Shown here in pieces: positions 21,505-32,144 of a stretch of DNA of 64,000 nucleotides. Both the position numbers and the translations under genes were made by a program. The stretch is taken from assembly GCF_042477335.2 (NCBI RefSeq), contig NC_091246.1, positions 252,307,001 through 252,371,000 on the forward strand, in the 5' to 3' direction. This stretch comes from Ovis canadensis. Its lineage: Eukaryota > Chordata > Mammalia > Artiodactyla > Bovidae. The number at the start of each line of letters is the position of its first letter. Position 1 is the stretch's first letter. Under the pieces are notes generated by a model. It saw nothing but the letters and a program-made list of their open reading frames with translations. It searched no databases and was not told where the DNA came from.

Positions 21505-21705
21505 ACCATTGAGAGGAAAGGACAGAGCTCACATTCGTCAAGCAACAAGCAGCTACTGTGCACCAGGCATATAGAAAGCATCTCACTGGTGCTTCAAACA
21601 GCCTCAGACGATAACTGGGAGAGAGGGAGGCGAGCAGCTCGCCCAGAGTCAACCCGCTGCAGTGAGAGAGAGGCAGGATTTGAACCTGGGTCCAGACAGA
21701 CGGAC
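21505..21705 (-). repeat. MIR-like remnant, antisense
   Basis: gctactgtgcaccaggcat, tgcttcaaacagcctcagac, gaggcaggatttgaacctgg and gtccagac fit an antisense MIR. Confidence 0.55.
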
Positions 21706-21945
21706 AAGCCCCCCGCCCCGCCCTGGCTGCAGCAGGCTGCCTCGTTCAGAGCGGCGGCCCAGCCTGTCACGCTCAGCTCTGCTCCTGCTCACCCCCTCCT
21801 CCCCCTCTGAGATATTTCTGGGATCACAGCCTCCTCTGAGGGGGAGGAGGCAGAGATGGAAGGGAAGACAGATCCCTGGGACAGAATGATGCATAGCTGG
21901 GTGATGGAGGGTGAACAAAGCTGGGGGAGGAGGGTCAGGAGGAGA

Positions 21946-21985
21946 AATGGAGGGAGGGAGGGAGGGAGGAGGAGGACACGGGGTG
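21946..21985. repeat. GGGA-rich simple repeat
   Basis: Consecutive ggagggag units are followed by gaggaggagg, inside a purine-rich 250-base region. Confidence 0.85.
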
Positions 21986-23008
21986 CAGAGGAGAGGGGCT
22001 GAGGCTGAGCCGAGGGGGAGGAGGAAGGGGGAGGATGGGCGGAGAGGAAGGCGTGGGGAGAGCGTGTGGCCACAGAGACACAAGAGCCCTGGCAGAGAGA
22101 ACAAGGGGCGCAGGACACAGGGGCGCCCAGCCGGGCCGCCTGCTGCTCCCCAGGAGGCTGAGCGCCCACAGCGGTCCTTCTGGAACCCCCCAAGGGTGAG
22201 CACCATCACCACAGGGGCGCCCACCTCTCACACATGCGTGCACACACTTGCCCTGGCTGCATCTCACGGGCACCCTCACCAACTCTCACGCCCGCCTCCG
22301 CACCCCCAGCCACAGCCCCTGCCTGACCTCTGAGCAGGACTCCTTTCTCAGAGCCCTGGGGCTGGGAGGACCCAGCTGAAACCACTGAGCCAACCAGTGG
22401 CTTTCCAAGAGCTCTCTATTGCATCAACAGGCAGATAGAGGCAGAAAAAGACGCTCCAGCCAGCTCGACAACCACGTCTGAAACTCCGGAAGGGCCAGGA
22501 CTTCAGGGACTGGGAGCCAGCCCCCGTCCCTCTGTGGGAAAGCGAGAGACTGGTTCGAGGAAGGAGCCAAGGGTTCAGTGGGGCCAGGACGGGAAGGAAG
22601 GGGGCCTAACAGCCGCCCCCACCCCCCGCCAAGTTCTGTTCCTTCTCATCAGTTCCGCTGGGTCCAGGCAATGAAAACGCCTCCACCCCCAGGCCGATGT
22701 GCCACCTCAGGTGGCGAAAGAGGGTCACAACCCAGGAGGCCAGAGTAGGATGGCCTCCCAGAAGCCATGTCCCCAAACACAGGCAGTTCTCCAGGCAGTA
22801 CGGAAACTAGCCGGCAGAAAGCTTGCTTAGTATCTGGGTGGTTTGGGAAGCCAGCTGAGCGATTTTAAGCCAGGTACTTGCTGGATGGTGGAGTCTGACA
22901 CTTCCTTATTCAAATCAAGAGAAAAGGCGTTCCAGAAAGCAGGAGACAGTCACACAGACATATTTCAGGCTTGAGAGGCCGAGAGTCATTCTGCCTCAGA
23001 GGCAGTGC

Positions 23009-23232
23009 GTGTGTGTGCTAAGTCGCTCAGTCGTGTCCGACTCTTCGTGACCCTGTGGACCACAGCCCGCCAGGCTCCTCTGTCCATGGGATTCTCCAGG
23101 CAAGAATACTGGAGGGGGTTGCCATGCCCTCCTCCAGGGCATCTTCCCGACCCAGAGACCGAACCCCCGCCTCTTACGTCTCCTGCGCTGGCAGGCAGGC
23201 TCTTTACTGCCAGAGCCGCCTGGGAAGCCCAG
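23009..23232 (-). repeat. Bov-tA SINE, antisense, full length
   Basis: It runs from gtgtgctaagtcgctcagtc through ccctcctccagggcatcttc to the head agagccgcctgggaagccc. Little divergence from the family pattern suggests a young copy. Confidence 0.92.
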
Positions 23233-23503
23233 ATACCAAATGACCCACGAAGACGCCTCTCAGCCTCTGGTGTTGTGACTTCCTTGATTTTGCAAACATG
23301 CGCACAGGGAGTGATAGATTTTTGATGTTTACTAGAAGAGACACCCTTCTTATAAGCTCCAGAACACTCATCATGATAGGGTTTCGTGACTACCATCTCT
23401 CTCTCCAACTAGAACATAGATTTCAAGAGGCAAGACCTTCTCAGACCCACTCATGCCCGCACTCACAGCCCAGGACAGCTCCTGCACAAGAGAGGCCCTC
23501 AAC

Positions 23504-23636
23504 GGAGTTCCCTGGTGGTCCCACGGCTAAGACTCCGTGACCGCAATGTAGGGGCCCAGGTTCCATCCCTGGTCAGGGAACTATATCCCACATGCCGCAA
23601 TGAAGACTGAAATCCCATATGCGGCAACTAAGGCCC
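23504..23636 (+). repeat. CHR-type SINE, sense
   Basis: The head is ggagttccctggtggtccca, with caggttccatccctggtcag as B-box and acatgccgcaatgaagactg as body. Confidence 0.75.
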
Positions 23637-23835
23637 AGGACTTCCCCGGTAGCTCAGCTGGTGCAGCGTCCGCCTGCAATGCGGGAGACCTGGGTTTGAT
23701 CCCTGGTTTAGGAAGATCCCCAGGAGAAGGGAAAGGCTGCCCACTCCAGTATTCTGGCCTGGAGAATTCCATGGACTGTATAATCCACAGGGTCGCAAAG
23801 AGTTGGACACGGCTGAGTGACTTTTCACTTTCAAG
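23637..23835 (+). repeat. Bov-tA-family SINE, sense
   Basis: The head is ggacttccccggtagctcag, with a B-box in ctgggtttgatccctgg. It ends gagttggacacggctgagtg. It is followed by an (AAAT)n tail at about 23850-23866. It lies in opposite orientation to the copy at 23009. Confidence 0.9.
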
Positions 23836-23999
23836 ACGCAGTGCAGTTAAATAAATAAATAAAAAGAAGCACTCCCCATAGCACCGAGGAAGTGAATGCG
23901 CTGAGAGGCGCAGGGTCCATCAGCTACAAGGACTGCTTCTACAAGTGGACGAGAAGGGAGAAACGTGAGCTGGGGGTGAATCCTGGGCTCTGTGGAGCA

Positions 24000-24480
24000 C
24001 CGTGTCCATTTCGTTCCTTCCATCACTGTGCAATGAACACTCACGACCCTCCTTCAGATGCTGAGAATCCAGCAGTCAAGACAGGTCCTCACCCTCACAG
24101 AATTACATTCTAATAGGAGGAAGCAAACACGCCAATGATAAGTGGAAAGTACGCAATCTCTGCTATTTGCTGCTGAGAACAACTTAGGAAATGAGGGCTG
24201 GAGGGGATCTGTGCAAGTGTGACCTTGTTACTAACCAAGCGGTTAGTGAGACAGCCAAGCAGAGGCCAGAGGAAAGGGATGGAAGTCAGGGGGAGATCTG
24301 TGTGGTGACGTGAGGTTCCCCAGGCAGAGACAACAGAAGGTGCAAAGGTCCTGAGGCAGGAGTGTGCTTGGTGCTCAAGGAACAACAAGGAGCCCAGTGC
24401 AGCTGAGACAGAGAGAGTGAGGGGATGGTGGGAGATGATGGAAAAGAGACCAGACAAGGGGCAAGGAATAACACGACAGG
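24000..24480 (+). repeat. Old interspersed repeat, L2-like or unclassified
   Basis: tcactgtgcaatgaacactc, cctcacagaattacattcta, gcagagacaacagaaggtgc and aaggtcctgaggcaggagtg match a repeat seen widely in mammals. A similar layout continues at 24620-25020. The family name is uncertain. Confidence 0.45.
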
Positions 24481-24489
24481 GCCTGCACT

Positions 24490-24614
24490 CTTCTCTTTTT
24501 TCTTTTGGCTACACCTCCCAGCTTGTGGGATCTTAATTCCCCGACCAGAGATCGAACTCAGGCTCACAGCAGGGAAAGTGCTGAGTCCTAGCCAGCGGAC
24601 CACCAGGAAGTTCC
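24490..24614 (-). repeat. CHR-type SINE fragment, antisense
   Basis: cttgtgggatcttaattccc, gaccagagatcgaactcagg and the head gcggaccaccaggaagttcc. Confidence 0.7.
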
Positions 24615-25344
24615 CAGGGATCGCTATGGCTGCAGTGTAAGTCGAAAGGAAGCAAGAATGGGCTCAGGAAGCCAGTGGAAGATCAATGCAATAACCTGGG
24701 CATCAGATCGAGGGCTCAGCCACTGGTCAGGGATGGGCAGCAATTGACACATGAGAAGTGGTCAGGGCCTACATGCGTTTTGAATATAGAAAGCACACAG
24801 GGTGTGCAGCAAGAGAAAAAGAGGTTGCCTCCAAGGCTCCTGGCCTGAGCCACTCACATCAATTAGTCGATATAAGGGACACAAGTCAAGGACTACATCT
24901 GGAGCCTGGGGCAAAAATCCCAGATTCTGTTGGGGGCGAGGAAAGTGAGTGGTCCAGGCTGGAAGTCATCAGTATGTACGTGGTACTTCCGGTCACAGGA
25001 TGAGACGAGCTCACTAAGGAAGTGAACGTAGGAAAAAGCAAGGAGGTCTGAGGACCGAGGCCGGGGAGTGCCTCGGATGGTGGCAGAGCAGGAGGGCCTG
25101 GCAGAGGAGACTGACAGGCACAGCCAGTGCAGCGGGGCACGGGACCCAGGGTGGTGATCTTGGAGCCTGGTTTCAGGGGCATGTCACCGCCGGCTGCCAG
25201 CTCGACGCTCAGACCCGGGCTCTGCGCTTGGAACTCCCTGACCAGACGTGCAACTGTGGGCAAGTGGCCTCCCCTCATCGACCCTTAGTCCTCCAGCTGT
25301 CCAACAGGGACGGGGATTATTGGCCCCTGTGGGTGTCCGGGGAC

Positions 25345-25515
25345 CGCCCCAGTAGCTCAGTGGTAAAGAATCTGCCTGCCAGTGTAGGAGACACAGCTTC
25401 GATCCCTGACCCAGGAAGAGCCCGCACACCACGGAGCGACTAAGCCCGTGAGCCACAGCTAGAGAAAGGCTTGCACAGCAACGAAGACCCGGCGCAGCCA
25501 AAGATAAATAAAAAA
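25345..25515 (+). repeat. CHR-type SINE, sense
   Basis: The head is gccccagtagctcagtggta, with agcttcgatccctgacccag as B-box. The CHR body is gcacaccacggagcgactaa, the tail gaagacccggcgcagccaaa, and it ends in (AAAT)n. Confidence 0.75.
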
Positions 25516-26589
25516 TTTTTTAAAAATCCAAGTGCCAGCTGGTTAGCTTCACGGAAAGAAAATCTGTGTGTCACAGGCACTGCCATAACCAAGAATCTAG
25601 ACCTCTCCACTCCAACCCCACCAAGACCAGCTCCATACCTCCTTAGTCATTAGGGCAGAGTGAGACGGGGAGATGACCTTGGATGGTGAATGAACACCCA
25701 ACGAAATAACTGAGTCACAGAGAACAGAGGCCTTTAGCGCGCCCTCCCAGCTGCTCTGGTTATGTCAAGAGAAACGTCTCATGCTGATGCTACCCTATCT
25801 TTAACATCCCTCCAACATCTAACAAGGAGAAAGCAGGCCTTGGGCTCAAGCGTCTCCAGCCATCCAAGCTGGACTTCAGCAACACTGCTGCGGCTTCTGC
25901 GGCCTCATTGAAGTTGTGGTTCCGATCACCTTCTATTTCTGGCAAGGATACTGATTTTCCGTTAGTGAAAGAGATAAGAAGTTTTCTTGCTAAATAAATT
26001 CACGGAAGTAAAAAGATGAGATGACTCCAAGAAATCGCTAAGTAAGTACATATGGCTGCAGAGACTCGCAGACTGTGTGAGGCTGGGTGGCAGGGTAGCA
26101 AGGCAGATGCCTCGAGGCAGTTCCCAAAAGCCTGAAGCTTGGGAAATGCTCCTTTACAAGAACCCAGCGAGAGGGTGTGGATAGCCCATGGCAGCCATCC
26201 TGAAGCTCAAGAACCAAATCAGGGTCACAGCCACCTGCAGAGACTGGAGAAGGTTCTCCAGTGAGTATAGATCAGGAGAGAGCTGGCTGCAGCCAAGGCC
26301 TCCTGTCCACCCAGGACGCCATCATCCGAGCTGATGGGCCTCACTGCAGGGGTGACATGGACAAGCCACGTGGGGGCTGCCAACCAGGATGTCAGCCTCT
26401 CAGCTCCGTCTATCCAGTAACCCCCACCCCCCAAGGGACCTGCCACCCTGCAGACACCTCCCACACCTGAGGCCACATCTGGAGGACACTGGAGAGCGCC
26501 GCTGGGACCTTCCTGGGGGCCCGTGGTCTAATTCTGTGGGGCTCGGGCCTGGCAGTCTGAACACCCAGCCCTGGGCAGAGAGGTGCTAG

Positions 26590-27180
26590 GACTCAGGCGC
26601 TGTGCAACCCACTCCGCTCTAGACACTGCAGGGCCTGCAGCTAAGAGCACCCACCCCATTCACAAGGAGTCAGGGGACACTTCCTAGGTAGGGTGGAGCT
26701 CGAAGCCCACCCAGAGAAGCCAGCCCTTGTGGGAGCTTACACACCAGTAAGGGAGACAGACAATGAACAAACCAACAAACTGGGAGTCAAGACGGAGAAT
26801 AACAGGGTAGCGGACGGCGGGGCGGTCTGCAGACGGGGTGGTCAGGCTGGGCCCCTGGGAAGGAGTAACCTGTGAACGAAAGAGTCAGCCAAGGACGGCC
26901 CCAGGGGAAGAACATCCCAGACGGCACAGCCAGTGCAAAGACCTGGGCACACCTCTGGCGCCTTCTGGGAGTGTCAGAAGGACATGCAGAGCTGGTGCAG
27001 AGAAGCGGGGAGTGGGTAGGGGAGGGAGTGCAGCTGGAGAGGCTGGCAGGACCAGGTCCCAGGCCAGATCCTGGCCCGGGTCTCCTCTCCATCTTGAGAG
27101 CCAGAGGGAGCCGCTGAAGGGTTTGGAGCCAAAGAGTGAGGGGACTGCCCTTTTGTTTCTCTTTGTGCAGAAAATGGACA
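26590..27180 (+). repeat. Old interspersed repeat, same class as 24000-24480
   Basis: gagcttacacaccagtaagg, gagacagacaatgaacaaac, cccagacggcacagccagtg, aaagacctgggcacacctc and gtttggagccaaagagtgag follow the same order of motifs. It is interrupted at 27228 by a CHR SINE and appears to resume at 27410. Confidence 0.5.
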
Positions 27181-27227
27181 GGAGTGGGTCTGGGATGGAG
27201 GCAGCGGGAGACTATCAAAGGCTCCCA

Positions 27228-27400
27228 GGTACGGGACTTCCCCGGTGGTCGGGTGGTTAAGAATCCGGCTTCCAATGCAGAAGACACAGGTTCAGCCCCT
27301 GGTTGGGGAAAGAAGATCTCATGTGCTCTGGGGCAACTAAGCCCCAGTGCTCCTGAGCACCTCACTGAAGACCCAGCACAGGAAGAAAAGAAAAAGGCTC
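27228..27400 (+). repeat. CHR-type SINE, sense
   Basis: The head is gggacttccccggtggtcgg, with caggttcagcccctggttgg as B-box. The body is ggggcaactaagccccagtg and the tail is gaagacccagcacagg. Confidence 0.8.
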
Positions 27401-27779
27401 CAAAGTAAGAAGCAACGGTGGCTTGGATCAGGAGATCAGGAAGGCGCCCTCGGGAATGACACAGGTATGGAGGGGCTTGTGAATGCATCCCATGAGCATG
27501 AGAGGGAAAGTGTTCCCAAGCTTCTGGGCCATGATGCCATGATGGTGCCACTGGTCGTGACGGGGAAGATGGGTGAGGAGCATGTGGAGAGAGCTGGGCC
27601 CGCCTGAATGCCCTGGTGCACATGTTACCCTTGAGAAACGCGCCCACGTCCTGGCGGGTCCTGTGGACAGCTGGGCATTGCGTCTGGCGTTCAGAAGGAA
27701 GGTGGGCGCTGGGAATGACCACTTGGAAGTGCCAGCAACGACTGCTCATTCCTCCCCGGCCCCCACGCCCGGGTCTCCC

Positions 27780-29420
27780 TGCGCGTCCTGCCCCGTACCT
27801 GCAGCGTCTCCAAGGCCTGGCCGGCAGCGCCGGTGGAGAGGGACGCCACCTGGACGGCCTGCTTGCGGGCGGCCAGCAAGATCCTGCTGTAGGTGAAGCA
27901 GATGGCGCCCGAGGGCAGGAAGAAGGTGAGGCCCGACGCCACGAGGACGAAGGGCAGGCTGGCCAGCAAGCGGCACTGACCCGGCGCGGATGCCCGCGCG
28001 CGGCCCGGCTCGTGCCAGCCCAGCAGCAGGGGCAGGAAAGAGGCGAGCGCGGCCAGGCTCCAGGCGCCGAGGACCAGCGCCAGGGCGCGCGCGGGCGTCA
28101 TGCGCAGCTTGTAGCGCAGCGGCGAGAGGATGAGCAGGTAGCGGTCCAGGCTGATCAGGCAGAGGTTGAGGATGGAGGCGCTGCAGCACATCACGTCGAA
28201 GGCGGCCCAGAGCAGGCAGAGGCCCCGCGCCAGCACCCAGCGGCCGTACAGCACGTTCAGCATGGCCGGCGGCATGACCACCAGCCCCACCATCAGGTCC
28301 GACGTGAAGAGCGACACCAGGAAAAAGTTGGAGGTGTTGCGCAGCGCGGGCTGCGCGCAGATGAGCGCGATGAGCAGCGAGTTGGCCGCTGCCGTCAGCG
28401 CGATGACCACGCACAGCGCGGCGGCCACCCAGCCGCTGCCCCCGGGTGCCCGCGGCGGCCCCGAGCCCCAGTCCGGGGTGCTGTGATTGGCGGGGCCTTG
28501 CTCTGGGACCATGCGGGCGGAGGGCGAGGACGTGAGGCCCCAGAGCGGTCCGGAGGAGGAGGCGGGGTGGGCGTGGAGGCTGGCTGCTGGGAAGGCGGGG
28601 ATGGGCAGGGGACCTTCTGGGTCAAGGGTCAGCACCCGGAGGGGGATGGAGAGGAGATTTGGGGGCGTCCTTGGGTGGGATGCAGAAACACCTGGGGCAA
28701 ACACCTGGGTAGGAAGTTTGGGAGGGGGCACCTGAGGAGCAGGGTCCTCTAGCAGGAGCGAGTGGCAAGTCAGGAGGACGGGAACGCGGACTCGGGGCGT
28801 TTGGCCGGGTGGGCATAGAGGCCCTCGAAGGCGCGGGTGGCAAGATGGGTCGAGGGCAGGGACCCGGGGAGCCCGGGGCCGCTGGGCGCTCTCCAGGCCG
28901 GGGCAAGCCCCTCTCGGCGAGTGGACATAGAGAGGTGCCAAGGAGGACCCGGGGTGCTGGGGGTCGCAGGGTGGGAGCCCCACGGGCCAAAGCCAAGCCC
29001 CCGGCGGGGAGCGCAGGTCTCGGACCCAGCGCAGAGGCACCCCGGGCTCGGGCGGACGCGGTCCCCGCGGCGAGCTGGAGGACGCCGGCTGGCCCGCCGG
29101 GAGAGAAGGACCCCCTCCCCACCCGGCCGCGGGTCTCCGGCCCCGCTCCCGCCGGGGCTCGGTACCTGGAGCGCTGCTCCGCCGGCGGCGACTGCGACTG
29201 CCCGGGAGAGGCAGCGGCGGCCGCGGGTCGGGCTGGCGCCCAGGGACCGGGAGACGCCGAGAGGGCCCTGCGCGCGCGGAGGCGCGGTGGCTGCTTCCAG
29301 GAGCGCGCGGTCCCGGCGCCGCGGAGCCTGCGTCCCGCCCCGCGGTGGGCGGGCAGAGCCGAGCTCTGGCCCCGCAGGCGGGCGGGGTCCCCGGCACCCC
29401 TGTGCCTGCAGAGGGATGAT
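27780..29420. promoter_or_regulatory. HTR6 exon 1 CpG island and likely promoter region
   Basis: The block is very GC-rich with many CpGs. It covers HTR6 coding exon 1 and about 0.9 kb upstream on the coding strand. No TATA box or clear initiator was picked out. The transcription start was not fixed, because neither a 5' UTR splice site nor a defined start element is obvious. Open frames on both strands here follow from the lack of A/T-rich stop codons. Confidence 0.8.
27799..28512 (-). CDS. HTR6: HTR6 coding exon 1 (start codon to third loop)
   Basis: ATG is the complement of 28510-28512, and the exon ends L-E-T-L-Q at a gtacgg donor. It encodes residues 1-238. The sequence shows an N-glycosylation sequon (N9-H-S) and helices 1-5 (about 28-52, 63-88, 98-120, 143-166, 185-209). 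Amine-binding D106 in A-A-F-D-V-M lies in helix 3, and D-R-Y is at 123-125. The disulfide pair is C99/C180, F188 is at the start of helix 5, and intracellular loop 3 follows. All key positions carry the same number as in the human receptor. The start was chosen because it gives the conserved N-terminus M-V-P-E and a 440-residue total, although the frame stays open 373 codons further upstream. Function: Gs-coupled serotonin receptor in the plasma membrane. Confidence 0.96.
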
Positions 29421-29654
29421 CCGAGAGCCGGGCCATGTCAGATCGCCTCCCAGCTCTAGGGCCTCTACCCGGCCCCCGCCACGCCTGCCCCTCCCCACTC
29501 ACACTTGGCGCAGGAGGAACTCGGAGAAGGGGCCTGCGGGCCACCTTCATCCAGGACTGCTTCCAAGAGGGGGCTGCCCACGCGCTACCAGGGCGAGCCG
29601 GTTGGGAGATATCGGGCAGAGCGCTTGACATATGTGTACATATATGTTACGATA

Positions 29655-29868
29655 TGTTGTTGTTTAGTCGCTAAGTCATTTCCCGACTCCCGCAGCCCCA
29701 TGGACTGTAGCCCGCCAGCCTCCTCTGTCCATAGGATTTCCTAGGCAAGAACACTGGAGTGGACTGCCATTTCCTTCTCCAAGGGATCTTCCCCACCCAG
29801 GGATGGAACCTGCATCTCCTGCACTGATGGGCAGGTTCTTTACCAATGACCCACCTGGGGAGCCCTAT
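29655..29868 (-). repeat. Bov-tA SINE, antisense
   Basis: gttgttgtttagtcgctaag, ggactgtagcccgccagcct, cttctccaagggatcttccc and a degraded head ccacctggggagccc. An AT-rich stretch (tatataatatataatt) follows. Confidence 0.88.
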
Positions 29869-30163
29869 ATAATATATAATTGGTTGCGCTTCCTTCAAAC
29901 CTTTAATTTAAATAGATGGTTCCTTCCCAGCAGAAACCATCCTGTCCCCCCCGACAGTGCCAGGCACTAAGGGTGAAGGATCAAGCTGTTGGCACTCTCA
30001 GTCTCCCGAAGAGTGGGAACAGGGAACCCCCAGGCCAGGTGGGGTGGAGTCACCGCAGGTAGACAGGCCTGGCACACCTTGTGTATCCCTGCCCCCTCCC
30101 GCCCCTCACAACCGGAACTAAGAGTCTCTACTGGACACATCACAGGTTAATATCATGGATTCA

Positions 30164-30863
30164 GTCAGTCAGCTCAGTTGCTCTGTCGTGTCCGACTCTT
30201 TACGACCCCATGGACTGCAGCACGCCAGGCCTCCCTGTCCATCACCAACTCCCAGAGCTTACTCAAACTCATGTCCATCGAGTCGGTAATGCCATCTCAT
30301 CCTCTGTCGTCCCCTTCTCCTCCTGCCCCCAATCCCTCCCAGCATCAAGGTCTTTTCCAATGAATCAGTTCTTCGCATCAGTACTCCAAAGTATTGGAGT
30401 TTCAGCTTCAGCATCAGTCCTTCCAATGAACACCCAGGACTGATCTCCCTTAGGATAAACTGGTTGGATCTCCTTGCAGTCCAAGAGTCCTCTCAAGAGT
30501 CCTCTCCAACACCACAGTTCAAAACCATCAATTCTTTGGCGCTCAGCCTTCTTTATAGTCCAACTCTCACATCCATACATGACTACTGGAGAAACCATAG
30601 CCTTGACTAGACGGACCTTTGTGGGCAAAGTAACGTCTCTGCTTTTTATTGTGTTCTATCGTTTTCCTCTATTTCTTTGTGTTGATCACTGAGGAAGGCT
30701 TTCTTAGCTCTCCTTGCCATTCTTTGGAACTCTGCATTCAGATGAGTATATCTTTCTCTTTCCTCCCTTGCCTTTAGCTTCTCTTCTTTTCTCAGCTATT
30801 TGTAAGGCCCCCTTAGACAGCCATTTTTCCTTTTTGCATCTCTTTTTCTTGGGGATAGTCTTG
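30164..30863 (-). mobile_element. BovB LINE, antisense, internally deleted, with target duplication
   Basis: The 3' terminus (cagtcagctcagttgctctg through gacggacctttgtgggcaaa and tctctgcttttt) is joined near 30645-30662 directly to a more 5' ORF2 segment (ttttcctctatttctttgtg through ttttcttggggatagtcttg). By comparison with the copy at 7240-9006, about 1.25 kb between these parts is missing. The flanks form a 12-base direct repeat with one mismatch: atcatggattca at 30152-30163 and atcgtggattca at 30864-30875. Confidence 0.88.
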
Positions 30864-31020
30864 ATCGTGGATTCAACAAACATTTATAAGGAGCACCTAC
30901 TAGGTGTCAGACACTGTTCCATCCAATTGGGACACTACAGAAACCAAAGCAAAGATCCAACTTCATAGACTTTACTAAGCATATAAAAAACGTTTAAAGT
31001 GGGCATAGGGTGAAAACTGT

Positions 31021-31232
31021 GTGTGTGGTCAGTCATGGCCGACTCTTTGTGACCCTATGCACTGTAGCTCGCCAGGCTCCTCTGTCCATGGGATTCTCCA
31101 GGGAAGAATATTGGACTGGGTTGCCATTTCCTCCTCCAGGGGGTCTTCACAACTAGGATCAAACCCATGTCTCCTGCATCTCCCACATTATAAGGTAGAT
31201 TCTTTACCACTGAGCCACCTAGGAAACCCAGA
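31021..31232 (-). repeat. Bov-tA SINE, antisense
   Basis: gtgtggtcagtcatggccga, gaccctatgcactgtagctc, tcctccagggggtcttcac and the head accactgagccacctaggaa. Confidence 0.88.
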
Positions 31233-31929
31233 ATGATAATTGCTACAGAAAAAAAGGAAATGGGGAAGAATGTAAAGAAAATCTCAGGTGGCTGGGGTCT
31301 TTTTCCTTCCACAGAAACAGGAAAATAATGCCTCCTGCCATGTTCCAGGGGCTTTATTTTATTATTCCTACCCACAGACCAGTGCTAGGAGGTAACTGTT
31401 AAACTGGGCTAGGAAAGGCCAAAGGCCTCTCTCAAGGTCACCAGAAACAAGAGATCAAGTGGAACTGAAACTCAGGTCTGCCCAACACCCAGAGAAACTT
31501 CAAGACCCTAGATACCCTGCCCCGAGTTGCTGTGTGGCACCCAGAGTCCCATCCCTGCCCACAGCCGGGTCCATGTGGCAAGGGGAAGCTTGCCTTCCCT
31601 CCCAACACCACCAGCAGCATCATGACAATTTCTGTCCTGCCTCAGGGAACAGGATACCAAGCTCTGGGCAGAGAGCCAGAAAGAGCAGACTTGGGATCCC
31701 AGGTCCTCTGCTAAGCAGCTCTGTGGACTCAGAACCAGCGACTCCATCTCCTTGGGCCACTGTTTGCTCCTCTGAAGTAACTAGCAGAACAATACAGCAC
31801 CCACCTCTCAGGGTAGTTGGTATCATCAGTAAACTTTATGGTGCTGTGTCAGTGTGAGCTACTAGCCTCAGTGTTCCCATCTGTAAAATGGGAATGCATT
31901 CAGCTCTGCAGTAAATTCTTCAGCCCAGG

Positions 31930-32085
31930 GATTTTTTTTCAATTTTATATTGGAATATAGCCAGTTAACAATGTTGTGATAGTTTCAGGTGGACAGCAAA
32001 GGGACTCAGCCATACATATACATGTATCCATTCTCCCTCTAACACCCCTCCCATCCATAACATTGAGCAGAGCTCCCCAGCCCAG
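31930..32085 (-). repeat. Artiodactyl L1 3' end, antisense
   Basis: Poly-T, then caattttatattggaatata, gccagttaacaatgttgtga, tagtttcaggtggacagcaa and agccatacatatacatgtat is the antisense pattern of the ruminant L1 3' UTR. Confidence 0.75.
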
Positions 32086-32144
32086 GGATTTCTGATGCGA
32101 GCAACAGCAAAGCTGAGAAGTCCTATGTAGAATACACTTTGGGG

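Larger units (their letters stand above)
16938..27798 (-). other. HTR6 intron 1 (10.9 kb)
   Basis: No coding exon is recognised. Next to exon 2 is a degenerate tandem block (16983-17320), then an AT-richer unidentified stretch (17320-18260). 18260-18760, 18960-19560, 21750-22330 and 22340-22980 look unique; 21640-22330 is strongly GC- and purine-rich, with GGGA repeats. Repeats include MIR (18765, 19640, 21095), an old L1M-like piece (20165-20840), Bov-tA SINEs (20291, 20855, 23009, 23637), CHR-type SINEs (23504, 24490, 25345, 27228) and an old L2-like or unclassified block (24000-25020). 25520-26600 shows nothing I can name. Confidence 0.6.
16129..28512 (-). other. HTR6: HTR6 gene, coding span
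   Basis: Gene-span entry for the serotonin 5-HT6 receptor. Three coding exons of 714, 159 and 450 bp join in frame to 440 codons plus stop, the same length as human HTR6. Introns are 10,861 bp (16938-27798) and 200 bp (16579-16778), both with GT-AG ends. The receptor couples to Gs and raises cAMP, mainly in brain. The order TMCO4 - HTR6 - NBL1, with convergent and tandem orientations, reproduces human 1p36.13. Confidence 0.95.

Noticed and set aside
23637-23710. Functional tRNA gene (A- and B-box-like sequence)
   Set aside because: The boxes belong to the tRNA-like head of a SINE; there is no cloverleaf and the body continues as SINE. The same applies to the other SINE heads in the window.
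27616-28752. 378-codon open frame on the + strand
   Set aside because: It is the antisense shadow of HTR6 exon 1 in a CpG island; the translation is low-complexity and matches no family, while the minus strand gives an exact receptor.
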